DNA of 64,000 nt from Nymphalis io (lineage: Eukaryota > Arthropoda > Insecta > Lepidoptera > Nymphalidae), in contig NC_065897.1 of NCBI RefSeq assembly GCF_905147045.1, positions 1,131,001-1,195,000 of the forward strand. Reading direction: 5' to 3'. How positions within the stretch are numbered: the stretch's first letter is position 1; every line of letters starts with the position of its first letter. The notes under the pieces are model-generated. The model ran no database searches and was not told the DNA's origin. It saw nothing but the letters and a program-made list of their open reading frames with translations. Positions 1 to 11,345 of this stretch are shown here, piece after piece. A program made the position numbers and the translations under genes.

Positions 1-390
1 AAATAAGTACCAATATTTACATAAAAAAATCATAAAGACGCATATCTATAATAATAAAAATTATATCGACTGCCAATAAAACTTATGGACTGTCACTTTA
101 TTACTCATAGTATAATGTTATTTTATTTATTTATTTTGAACAAATTATACACATCTTAAACAATAAATACGATAGTAACTACATTAGTATAATAACTGTG
201 TCGTAGCTACTGACGCCCTCCAATTCGACAGCACATTTATTTATTATTTGTTCATTATAAACATAACAATCAAATATCATTTAATTTAACAAAATATAAT
301 ATATAAATATATACATCTAAATATATATACTATAAGTATATATTAAAGCAGCTTCCAAGTTTCTTACTGGTAATTTTGATTTTGATACTT
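1..390. other. AT-rich DNA, no gene seen
   Basis: Low-complexity AT-rich sequence with short TTTA and TATA runs. No coding frame, RNA gene or recognisable repeat was found. Confidence 0.6.
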
Positions 391-643
391 ACTGTCACGT
401 TAATCCAATGACTAGATATTGATACCGAGGCTCGAAATCAAATCTGGCCAATTAAAAGTTATTTTTGTTTTGACAATCGCTAAATTTTCAGTAGCAGCCC
501 GAAGTAAAAAATCATGTAAAGCCGTCGGTCCTGCGCCGGAACTCTGTTCGGTCGGATTGACGTACCATTAGATTGTGAGAGTGACTTTATTAACACCAGC
601 TGAATTGACCGAAATCGGAGGACATCATGACTACCATCATTAT
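391..643 (+). mobile_element. SINE family B, old full-length-like copy
   Basis: Degraded tRNA-derived SINE. The head (391-460) resembles the heads of the better copies at 35.9 kb and 58.8 kb. The body follows in the expected order: a run reading like AAAAGTTATT, then TTCAGTAGCAGCCCG, then GTAAAGCCGTCGGTCCTGCGCCGGAACTC-like sequence, and a GAGGACAT-like end before ATTAT. It is non-autonomous and would have needed a LINE reverse transcriptase. Many substitutions indicate an old insertion, and no target-site duplication was found. Confidence 0.7.
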
Positions 644-1117
644 ATGCTAACTATATATAAGCATCTACAAACTATATCTGGTTTGATAACTAATTAATAT
701 GACTAAAGTTTATTAGTAAATTACTTACAAAATGTTACACATACAAATCTAAGCACAGGTAATGGTGCTACGATAAGTTAATATTAACTGCAGTTACTAA
801 GTTCGTTAAGTGCAAAATTTAGAGATATCGTAAGCAAAACGTGAGTAAGACAGGATAACAACTTCTGAGAAATCATTATTAGTTATTTAGTTTATTACAC
901 CAGACATTTGGTTTAACGTATATATAATATTAAAAGGTAATCAAAAATAGGATTACAGTTTCGTAAAATTAATTATTGCCGTTGACATTATATGATTAGT
1001 GTTACCAATAAAAATATTCTGAATCATGAATTACATATGAATTTCTTATTATTTATTTCGTGAGTTTGTTTTAACTATAATATAAGATTTAAGGGTTTTG
1101 AACAGTCTCTTGATGCG
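644..1117. other. AT-rich DNA, no gene seen
   Basis: Unique-looking AT-rich sequence. No open frame with recognisable protein similarity and no structured RNA was seen. Confidence 0.55.
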
Positions 1118-1195
1118 TAGGCATATCCATTAACTACTATGTTTCTTGCCGGTTATTCTCGCTAGAATCTACGTTCTAAATAGTAGATAACATAA
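1118..1195 (+). mobile_element. Repeat family D fragment
   Basis: Matches the order of a dispersed repeat that recurs in this window (44.5 kb forward, 32.6 kb reverse): an ACTACT block, TTTCTTGCCGGTTATTCTCG, then a TAGAATCTAC-like block. I recognise this as a common lepidopteran LINE-type 3' region, but the exact element is unknown. Both ends are lost. Confidence 0.5.
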
Positions 1196-3407
1196 CATTA
1201 TATATAACTTTGTAAATACTATTAAATACTATTAAAAAAGAGAGATGGGTTAAATATTCTTTTTAGTATATAGACAATGAGAAGTATGTAAAAACTTAAA
1301 CTAGATTAAATAACCGGTAAATCGGAACATGAAAAGTAGAACAGGCCGTAAAGAATCCGATGCCAGTAAAAACCTCACCTTAAAAATTCTCGCACCATTT
1401 TCATCGTAAAGTTTTTATGTGAAGGGTCCAAGATAAAGGGGGATGTCACTCACAACTCATTACACCTCATTGGCAGTCACGACGCGATCCGAGTGTTTGA
1501 TTTGTGTTGCCAGTAATTTTAAATGTTCGACAGTGTTGCCGTTTACGCGATCGGCGAGCCATGAAATGTTGGTCGGGGTTAGAATTACATCATTTGTGGT
1601 ACAATTTCATTTAATTTTGAGATGTTCTACATGTATTTCCATTTATTCAATTTGTCTAAGTTTTAGATATTCAGTTGATTGAATACTTTTAGTTGGTTTA
1701 TAGATGATGTGATTAATTGAATTTATTATTTTAAAGATCTCTATCCGATTATACATATATTCCAAGCACTTTTATTTTTACAAGCTTTTATTTGTAATGT
1801 TTGTTTTTTTAAGGTCAAATATTGCAAGACGCATTATAACAACTTCCTCTTGTCCTACGGAGTTGAAATTTTTGATGCTGACTCAGTTCCAATGATGAGA
1901 GATTTTTAAGGTAATCATGTCCTGTTTTACACCCAGAATTGACTCCAGACGATGGGACTTCTCAACGGTCAAAAGCGTTGACTCGAATTTTTTAAAATAA
2001 ATTTTAGTATTAAAATGTACATTATACACGTAGACGCGGAATATAAAAAGACAGGCAATCGTTTTTATAACAATGTTTACCGTTCAATTAATTAATATCC
2101 TTACGAAAAACATTTCATGTACGAGTACCGAAGCGACGACAGTTTGGTTACGCTGCATGTATTATGTATGGTATCATTAACACAGTAACTATGGAGTATT
2201 TATTACGTGTCTGTGCCAGATTATAATTATATTATTATTATTTAATATATATAATATGATAGCGCTTTAGACATTTTGTGTATTGCTAATATTCTGGTTA
2301 TTTTTTCGCTGTCGTCTCCTAGATCTTAGGACCTTAGGAATCAACTTTATTGAATCTGTTATATCGTTTATTGTAATGTGTAAAAAGCCATTAATTATTA
2401 ACAATTACCTTTCCAATGTTTAAATCATATTTTTTATATATTACATTTTATTTTACTTCATTTAAATTTAGAGGGATGGATAGATCGGTAACTGTTTCCG
2501 TGCCTTAATTTTATCAATTTTCGGTTTTTTCGTAGTTTTTTTTAAAGACTAATACAGTTGACCCTCTTCAGTCAGAACGATCTTCAAACAATATACAAAA
2601 TAGTTTATCGCGTCAAAAATCGTATGTTACAATAAATAAAGTTAAAAGTTTGATATATATTTTTTGTTTCGTGAGGAACATTGGTATGAAAAGTTAGTAA
2701 GAATTGTTAGAAGTATGAAGACTCATCAATTATTTTCGGATCTTATAGTACAATTTTCGTTGTAAGATATCGTTGAGCGGCTTCACTTTAAGACCTAGTC
2801 TATCAAGCTATCTAGCTCCAGAAGGCCTTGCGTGACCGGCAGTTGTGGGCGCTATCACAATTGCGCTTTGGCGTCTTATAGTACAGCGATCAACCACACG
2901 ACACGGCCATTAACCCTGCCAGCCATTGCCTGCCTTATTACGTTGTATTATAGCTGAATGTCGCTTACGAATAATTAAACTTTCTAGCCCGATTATACGA
3001 CCATAAACCCACATGATACAATCAATGGATCTACAAGCAATATTCTGTCTAATTGCGATGATGTATAGACGATTTTTGCATGTTTCGTATTACGATGATG
3101 AACAAATGCGTTAAAGCACTAACACCTCTATCTTGTATCGGCAATTACGAGCTACATGTAGACTGAGTTTTCCACACTATAAAGTACATTCAATTCATAA
3201 AAACCTTGAATCATTTTTCACTTATCCATCATGAATCATTAGCCTATTAAGAATTTTGTTTTATTAAGGAAAATTATATAATGGTATTATCTTAGCTTAA
3301 CACTTAATGTAAAAGCCGTTAAATGAACAAGCGATGGATGTATTATGGATGCAAATGTCTCACTAAAACTTGATTTTTAATTAAAAGAATATATATCAAA
3401 ATAAATA
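1196..3407. other. AT-rich DNA, no gene seen
   Basis: About 2.2 kb without a supported gene. A short frame near 1443-1682 has no recognisable domain, uneven composition and no visible exon context, so it is not called. The stretch near 2780-2960 is somewhat more GC-rich. Confidence 0.55.
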
Positions 3408-3506
3408 CTGCTGGATGAAAGCCCCGATAGAACGCCAACCATCCCGATCTTGGTTAGTCCGTATATATCCCGTACCTGCCACCTTTTTTAAATCGTCAGT
3501 CCACCT
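3408..3506 (-). pseudogene. RTE-type LINE C-terminal relic
   Basis: Read on the minus strand, 33 codons stay open and contain RWTDDLKKVAG followed by RDGWRSIGAF and QQ. This is the layout of the extreme C-terminus of RTE-clade reverse transcriptases (R-W-T-D-D-L/I ... V-A ... W-R-S-I/L ... Q-Q-W), and it parallels the better-preserved copy at 44.8-45.2 kb. The reverse-transcriptase core is absent, so this is a 5'-truncated, decayed LINE tail. It is too short to place in a subfamily. Confidence 0.7.
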
Positions 3507-3529
3507 TGCCACAGGAAGTCCAGTCTACA

Positions 3530-4250
3530 AGATACTCGTATATTATTGAAAAAAGGGAACAATATATTAAAAAGTTCAATAATAAAAAAATAATGCTTCC
3601 GTCGTCTTTTGATGGATATTTTTATACGTTTAGGAGTGAATAGAATCCGCACGTTCGCTTGTTAACATTTCGGTAGGTTCAGGTGTAGGCGGCACGTCAC
3701 CCGGTTGGATCCTTCATTATTTTTCCGGTCGTCAAACGCTCATCGAGAGCATAGTAAAATGATAGCGTACACTGTAAGATACCTAAGAAATGAATAAAAA
3801 TATTTACATCTATTATTATTAATAATAACTAAGCTCTTACAGGTCTTCTTTTTAATTACATTTATTACTATTTCGTTTTATTTAATACAATAGGTATTTA
3901 TTCATAAAGATATTTTGTCAAAAAACTACTTTTTTTAATATATATATGCGACTTAAGTTTTCATCCAGATGTTGTGAAAAATAATGTCGCAGCTGCCTTC
4001 CTTACAAATGGTTTTATTAGACTTTCTGTTGTATGGTATAAGACTACTAACCATCGTTCCATCATGTAACATTCATACATACATAATGTAGTTCAGTATG
4101 TTATTATTTTTTATTATCGATTGCTTGATAGATTGTCAATAGCTACCAAACAAAAAAAAAACTTGCGTTACCTCTAAGCGTAATATACATTATTAAATAT
4201 TTTAAAAACATTCAAAACATGTCAAATATGTATACCATTATGTATATTAT
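3530..4250. other. AT-rich DNA, no gene seen
   Basis: AT-rich with poly-A/T runs. The GC-richer part at 3640-3730 shows no frame or repeat that I recognise. Confidence 0.5.
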
Positions 4251-4432
4251 ATATGTGCTAATTGTACCGGCTTCATACGGGTAGATACGAAGAAAATTTT
4301 ATTTTGGATAGGATTTGCGTAAAATCCGTTCTTAGTGAGCGTCTACGTCGGCGAAGGAGTAATTGTGACAAATTTCAAGTCAATCGGGCGGATAGTTTAG
4401 GAGATATCGTGATGAATGATATTTCGCTTATT
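4251..4432 (+). mobile_element. Dispersed repeat fragment of unknown class
   Basis: Contains CGTTCTTAGTGAGCGTCTAC, then GGCGAAGGAGTAATTGTG, a TTTCAAGTCAATCGG block and a GGAGATATCGTGATGAATGA block. I recognise this as the end region of a widespread lepidopteran repeat but cannot assign it to RTE, Helitron or another class. It is directly abutted by the PA repeat that starts at the T-run at 4434, so the PA copy may have landed at its edge. Confidence 0.45.
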
Positions 4433-4433
4433 A

Positions 4434-4731
4434 TTTTTTTTTTTTTTATAGAAAAGGAAGGCGGACGAGCATATGGGCCACCTGATGGTAAGTGGTCACC
4501 AAACGCCCTTAGACATTGGCATTGTAAGAAATGTCAACCATCGCTTACATAGCCAATGCGCCACCAACCTTGGGAACTAAGATTTTATGTCCCTTGTGCC
4601 TGTAATTACACTGGCTCACTCACCCTTCAAACCGGAACACAACAATATCAAGTATTGCTGTTTTGCGGTAGAATATCTGATGAGTGGGTGGTACCTACCC
4701 AGACGAGCTTGCACAAAGCCCTACCACCAGT
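4434..4731 (-). mobile_element. PA repeat (poly(A)-tailed SINE-like), full-length copy
   Basis: One of the best copies of the ~290 bp family called PA here. Sense is on the minus strand: the 5' end is at the CTACCACCAG block (~4731) and the 3' end is the 14-T run at 4434-4447, its poly(A) tail. The stem-loop motif shared with the LINE at 50180 lies just inside the tail. No clear pol III A/B boxes and no coding potential are visible. Copies share the same 5' boundary, which favours a defined SINE-like unit over randomly truncated LINE ends. No target-site duplication could be shown. Confidence 0.8.
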
Positions 4732-7700
4732 GAACACAACACCATATGGATAACACAACATTATGTAATTTTATGTTTGTACTTTTTTTTCTTATTTAAT
4801 TTAGGAACTTTTGTCCTACATAGGCACGTCAGTCCCATATGTATGTACTTAAATTTCTCACATTCAATTCTATAATCTTTAAATTGTTTTTTCTTTCCAA
4901 CATTAATTCTTTAAATAAAAATAAAATTTTAAAGATTATAATTTTACAAGCTATAATATATAACGATATAATGCATTAATGTATAAAAATAAATAATAAT
5001 CGATGTTTCAGTCGTCGTGCGGAGTGTACGTGTATCTATTCTTTGCGTGATTCGAATCGTGTAAATTCGAATGACTTCAGGCGTTTCCGTATCCTCAAAT
5101 AATCGCAAAACATATATTTATTTATTTTAGGAAGATCGTCCAGCAAATGGGCCTCCTTATAATAAATGGACATATGTATAATTGTGGCTAAGCACACTGA
5201 CATTGCATCTTATACAAGTTCTTTCTTATAATGTGTTTATATATTTATATCTGCATAAAGGCTATACATAAAATAGTATTACAACTATTATTATGAATTA
5301 GTTCTAAATGAGCAAAAAAAAAAAACTATCAGTTGACTTGAAATTAATCGTTATTAAAATCATTTATAAGTAAAAAAAAAACCAATAACCAATAATATAG
5401 TGTTATATTATATAAAGCAATTAAGTATACAAGTCACGCAAACATAAGGAAGTAGCGAGCGGCGGCGGAGAGTTTGAATAAGGATCTTATATAATGTCCG
5501 GCAACTATATCCTTTGGTAATTATTCACTCCTAAAAACATTTAAAATTAGAACTCGAATCTAAGGGTTCGTGAGAGTTAAAAATTAGTAACATTGCGTGT
5601 TTGTTGAGACCACTTTACTTTAAGTTAAAGGAGATAGCGACTTAACTTTAATCCTTCTAAGCAATCGAGAAACTTTTTTAAAACTTTTTATCATATCGCA
5701 AAGGTTTCTTATTATTCAACTTTTAATTATAATTAATTCATTTAATAATAAATAACAAGTAACATTACAAAAAAAAATATAAATTTTAAATTATGGAAAC
5801 ATATAAAATAAACCAATATATTAATTATATTTGAAAGATTTAACGGTTTATTAATCGGTGTAGTTAAAAATCGCTTTTCGTTTTTAATCTTTGCAAAGTC
5901 CAAATATTTATCGTGAACAATTAAGCCGTGAATCTATGCGTAGTTGTCTTATCACTGCGTAAAGGCGCAGGAGATATCCGAGGTCTATAACCATTTGTTT
6001 AACAAAAAATGTTCGCGTGCGTAGCGATCAGACAGGTGGAGAGACATTAATGTTTATGCCTCGTTCCTTTAATGTTTAAGGCCTTCGATAATATGCTGAT
6101 AACTGGTAATCGTTAAAAAAATACGTTCATCGGTATATTTTAGTATTTGCGTTAAATTCATATCACTAAATCGATTGAGTTAAAAGTGTATTTTAATAAA
6201 CTTAATGAGTCTCCACTCAACATGAGCCCTGGCAAGATCACATGTAATGGTAAGTCTAATCTAAGTAATTTTCACCTATTTTTTTATATATTTTCGATCG
6301 AAAAACTTATTTAAATAAAACATAACTATTATTAACAGCGACCTTATTTTCCGTATCAAAGAGCAGTCGTCTTTTTATATTTTCTGTAGCAGAATGTATA
6401 TTGTCAAACACGGAGCGCAGCATCTGACGAGAGGGCATCCAGACAATTAGCCGACCCACTAGCCACGGCTCTGTTATCTCCCTCGCCAGACCTTCTTAAT
6501 GCGAAACTAACTCCGTATAAGGATACGAGTCCACTGGATGGGGTTGAGTACTTTCATTTTCGTGTTTATATTTTAATATAAATAAAATTCTTTACAAAGT
6601 TTTTATGTATAAAAACTTATATTATTTATCTTAGATGTTAAATTGTTTTCATTGATATAATTATATTTTTATCATTATTAGAAATGTTTATTTAGTAAGG
6701 CTACAGGCAAAATGGACATTACATCTTATTTTGGTGGTCATTAACGATGCAACTGATTGTTAATAATTCCTTCAGTGCATTATTTTGGCAATAGTGACCA
6801 ACCTGATGGTCAAACATCAACCTCCACCCACCTTCCTATATATAATATATATATATTAAAATCCCAATTTCGTCGTCATCTTTTATCAAAAGAAAAGTAA
6901 GAAAGGTACTTTTTAAAAACATTCTGTCTGTTTGTGAATGGAATATAATTCCTCCATCCTATGAATGAAACGTGGATCAGTGCGTATACATGCTAGAAAT
7001 GAAGATTCTATTCTGTGGACATTTTTATATAATCATTATTTGTGGCTAGCGGTTAAACTTAGCGGATACTGCGCCGCTTCATATTTTCGACTTTCGTCGT
7101 ATAAATGTGTACAAACTCCACCTTTATATTGTATGATATAGATAAACGTATAATTAGTATATATTATCAATATATATTTAAGACCAGTGACTGTATGGCC
7201 GGTTCATTTTTTGCCCAGACGATCAGAATTGCAATTCAAAGAGGAAATGTTGCTAGCATTCTCGTACCAATTTACCCGGTACACTAGCTATTTTTAATTT
7301 TTATTTGTACATATTTAAGACTAATATAAATATATAAAAAAACTGAATTCACCTATATATATGAACAACACGTAACGCGTAATCGATCGCGTAACAACTT
7401 TATTAAAATCATTCTTAGAAATCCAAATACAATATAACGTATTCTTAATTTACTAAGTAATATAATTTATCACAATTATTAATATTTTTCATATTATTGA
7501 CAAAACAACACAGAAGAACGTTAACTATAGATCTACGAGTATTTTGTGTAAAGGGCCTTATATTTCATAAGAAATAGGTCAGCCCTCGTTCCTTATTAGC
7601 GTTCATTGTATTTGATATAATATGGTGCCCTATTGATTATATTATTGATAGGACTTCCTGTATATATGAGGGATCTCGTCCAATTTCTTTGTTACTTGTA

Positions 7701-7844
7701 CTTCGATCTTATCCGATCATATCATATCATCAGTCAAACCTACAAGCTTCGCTTGGACCTTTGTCCTGAGTATTTTAATCAACTATCTATTGATCTAAAA
7801 TGGTTGAACACGTGAAACTTAACTGAAGATAACGGGCTTAAGTT
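4732..7844. other. AT-rich DNA, no gene seen
   Basis: About 3.1 kb without a supported gene. A weak PA-like piece may sit at 5127-5185 (GGAAGATCGTCCAGCAAATG then GGGCCTCC, minus sense). The region 6690-6835 has a possible very old PA-like trace. The short frames at 7105-7287 and 7633-7815 have no recognisable domain. A GC-richer patch lies at 6400-6540. Confidence 0.5.
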
Positions 7845-8046
7845 TTCGAAGTACCACTGATTTTTTATGACTTCAATTTGTGTTTATTATTCACCTCATG
7901 ATCGGCGGCGAAGGAATACATCGTGAGGAAACCTGCATGTTTCCTCATGTGTGTGCACCAACCCGCACTTCGTGGAATAAGCTACGAACATTATCTCGAA
8001 GGAAAAAGCAGCATGGACCCAGCAATGGGACATCGATTCACGATTA
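7845..8046 (+). mobile_element. SINE family A, old copy lacking the head
   Basis: Follows the family A body: a CACTGA...TTTTATGA block, a CGGCGGCGAAGGAATACATCG block, GTGAGGAAACCTGCATGT, CCAACCCGCA, GTGGAATAAGCT and CAGCAATGGGACAT. Internal deletions and many substitutions show that it is old. The tRNA-like head is not visible. Confidence 0.7.
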
Positions 8047-8832
8047 CTATTAATGTATATATTTTTTTCATTGCTTGTAATGAAATGTAAATACTCAATC
8101 TTATTTATATAGAAAGGAAGACAGCCCAGCTTAATAATTACATTTGAACCGAATATCGTGGGTAAAAATCCTGGATCATCGCTGAATATTTGTGTTTGCG
8201 TTTCATGCTATGATCTGTGTTAAAAGGTGAAATCGTGAGATCACCTGCATGTATTTGAAGTATATAATACAGGTATTATATTATTTTTACATTTATATTA
8301 CAGGATTTATATTAAACTCCTTCTCCATAAGACTGAACTTATGTAAATATTGCGTACGTGTCATCGGCATTCATCATTATCTTGGCCTTATTCCCTTTAT
8401 TTAGAGTAAGTACTTTTTTCTATTTCATTCACCTCTATCTTTTATATAACTTCAGCCATTTCATTGTGGCACATTTCATCTCGGACACAGTTCATTGAAC
8501 TTTCATTTTTATACTTGAATTATAATCTGCTAAATTCACACCTAAAAATTCTTTTTGCGAAATGGATTCGGAAAATTGCATATGAACATTGTTGTAAATA
8601 TACTAAAACGTAAAACTTATAACGCGAAGACGGCAATACGTAGAAGATGCAGGAACCGGTTACATTTTTATGACTCATTAAAACAGTATGACCATATTCA
8701 TATTAAAATATTCTAGCAAACATCGTATTACCTTCAGGTTGCAGAATCATATACTCTCTGGATTATTGGAACGAAGTACTTTTAGTTTTATTTTGCCACA
8801 TATGATGTAGTTTTTATTTTTTATTGTATATA
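8047..8832. other. AT-rich DNA with a possible SINE scrap
   Basis: No gene seen. A weak family A-like scrap lies at about 8170-8260 (ATCATCGCTGAAT, then AATCGTGAGATCACCTGCAT). Confidence 0.4.
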
Positions 8833-9060
8833 TTTTTTTTTTGTAAAATATGTAAATTAAGACGAGCACATAGGCCGTGATGGTTACCATCGCAAATAGA
8901 CATTGGTGGTGTAAGAAACAGTAACCATTCATTTCATTGCCCATGTGCCATAAGCTTTGAAAACTGAGAAAATACGTCTCTTGTGCCTGTAGTTACACTA
9001 GCTCACACACCCTTTAAACTCGAATACAAAAATACAATACTGCCCAGCTGCTTGCACAAA
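8833..9060 (-). mobile_element. PA repeat, degraded copy
   Basis: T-run at 8833-8842 (poly(A) tail on the minus strand), then the family order: GACGAGCACATAGG, GTGATGGTTACC, ATAGACATTGG, GTAAGAAA, CCCATGTGCCA, CTTGTGCCTGTAGTTACACT, GCTCAC, CTTGCACAAA. It is strongly diverged, with several indels; the stem-loop motif is decayed. Confidence 0.7.
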
Positions 9061-11020
9061 TAAAATGTATTCATATCTTACCAAATGAGTATTTTTTACA
9101 ATTTTTACAAAATAAATAAAGCTTTTAGATATCACTTCATCCTAAACTCTTTTGTCGCTCGGACTTCATCGTACACAAACACTCGCCCACTCGAAAGCGA
9201 TAAGTGCTCAATATAAAAACCGCAATAACTCTGTCCGTCTAAACGCTCCATTTTCACGGTATTCGTATTCAGCACACGGTTGGCTATAGTCGGCTATATC
9301 TTTTTATAACTTCCACAGTCTTAATAAGAACCCGTTTACATTTTGCCGGAGCGATTTTGATATTGGAAATTGCTCTTGGTACGTCTCAGGAATATTCCAG
9401 TGTCATGTTTCACTAATAACTTTAGATTTTATCCTAAAAAACTTTAGTTAAAATTTTAAAGTACGAATCAAAGATAAGAATAATGAAAAATACCGTTATT
9501 TTTTAGTTACAGAAGTAATTTATGACCGCGGCCTAGATCGCAAAGGTTTTTGTATTGTACGGAATCCTATCGTATCGATTGGATAATTCTCATAATTATT
9601 TTTATTTTTATATTTTCTCTCCTTATGAAGTGTTGTCATAGTTTTAAAGTCAAACCAAACATTTATGTATAAATGTAGATAGTCGCGTTATACTGGAACA
9701 GAAAGGTATTTTAGCAGATTTACAACAGTATGGAATGAGATAACGTGAACGTATAGTAGCAACGTATATGCTGAACATTGTCGAGAAATTTATAATTATC
9801 CACAATTTATAACGAGCGGTGAAACTGTAAACTGGTTACCAAGACTCGAGGTTGGAAAGTGCTTATAAGGAGGTCCTAAAAGCAACAGAGTAGAGCCTGT
9901 TGAGTCATTTTTCTTGGACGTGCGATTTGCCTTATATGTACTCGTTAAAATATCATACGTCTATTAAGGCTTCTTCACCCTATTTCCCTTCGATGTGTTT
10001 AATCAAAAACGTTTTCGTGTGTGAAGGATTTTATCATTGTACTCTTGACTTTTATTTCGGAAATAAAATCGTAAAAAATACTTATATTTTGTTTGTGACC
10101 TTCGATTAAGTCGTTTTGAGTTTTATAGATTTATTGGCTTTATTATAAAGTTATAAGTTTTATTTATTATCGAAGGTTTAGATATTTTCATTATTAAAAT
10201 TGTTAGTAGTTCCTTTTTTTGTTCATAACTTTTTTATTTTAAATAATATATTTAAATTAGTTAAGTTTATTAAAAATGCGATATTCAGATTTACGTTTAT
10301 TTAGAACTTCAATAATGATATATATTTGTATAATTAGAACAAACAAGAAAAAGTACCGATCGCGAGAGCGTATACCGACAATGTTTCTGAATATTTGACG
10401 GATAATATTGAGGGACTCAATAAAGCTATCGAGCCTGACTGTTTAAATAAGCTGACATCAAAGGCGAGGCACATAATATTGCGTTTTTGGTAAAATGCCG
10501 ATAACGAGTCATGTGTACAAAAGATTGGCCAATATGTTGGATCAAACTGCGAATTTAAAGAATATTATTCTATGTTATGTATGTTGGTGATTTCAATTTG
10601 ATTACTAAAAATAATAAGCCCACAAGGTTCGAATATTTAGCAAGATTATATTATTTTAGCTTTCAAGCTACATGACAAGCTGAAAAGTTTTTTAAGTGTT
10701 GCAATATGTGTATTTATAAAATTTAGATATGTAGCTTGCACCTTCAAAAGAACAAAAGTATTTAAAACATAAAGATAAAAATTACAAATGATGATATGCA
10801 ATATATAAGAGGATAGGAGGCGCTGCTTTAATAATTTGAACCAACCTACGCCTACGTTACCTGTACGAAATAGGACAAACAGTATTGTTTTGAAGATATT
10901 AACAGTTTTAATATCACTAAGCTTAAAAATATAACAATCGTATTGGTAATAGGTCTTCATGATCACATATTATATCGCCACACAATGACCTGCTAACTAC
11001 TAACTATCACAACAGTATTG
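9061..11020. other. AT-rich DNA, no gene seen
   Basis: About 2 kb of mostly unique sequence. Frames at 9900-10109 (+) and 10646-10966 (-) are short, AT-rich and without recognisable domains, so they are not called. A slightly GC-richer part runs from 10360 to 10530. Confidence 0.5.
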
Positions 11021-11021
11021 T

Positions 11022-11113
11022 TGTATATATATATATATATATATACTATATATATATATATACTAACGAATATATATATACACGAGTATATATACGGTAT
11101 ACGAGTATATTAA
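11022..11113. repeat. (TA)n-rich microsatellite
   Basis: Interrupted TA dinucleotide array from about 11022 to 11064, followed by TA-rich sequence with ACGAG interruptions up to 11113. Likely replication slippage. Confidence 0.9.
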
Positions 11114-11171
11114 GAAGTTTATTATTTCATATGACGTGAAATATTTTTTAAGCGTGTACTGTTGCAGATCA

Positions 11172-11345
11172 GACTACCTAGTTGCTCTGGTGGCTTAGCT
11201 TATCAGATTGCGGATCTCAGTGTCTTGGGTTCAATCCCCGGTTCAAGATAGTAAAAAGTTATTGGATTTTTTGGTCATGGAATTTTAGAAATAGTTCGGG
11301 ATTAGAATGTTTCCGGTATTTATATCCCCGTAGCTCGAAAATAAT
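11172..11345 (+). mobile_element. SINE family B, 3'-decayed copy with diverged head
   Basis: A tRNA-like head with a TGGTGGCTTAGC A-box-like block and a GGTTCAATCCCC B-box-like block is followed by AAAAAGTTATTGGATTTTT, a GGAATTTTAGAAATAGTTCGG block and a CCCCGTAGCTCG block. These parallel the family B body (AAAGTTATTGG, ATTCTCAGTAGCAGCCCGGA, CCGTGCCTCGGAAAG). The head differs from other family B copies, so it may represent a variant or a head swap. Confidence 0.6.

Noticed and set aside
6690..6835. Very old PA repeat
   Set aside because: Only scattered similarity (GTGACCAACCTGATGGTCAA); too weak to call.
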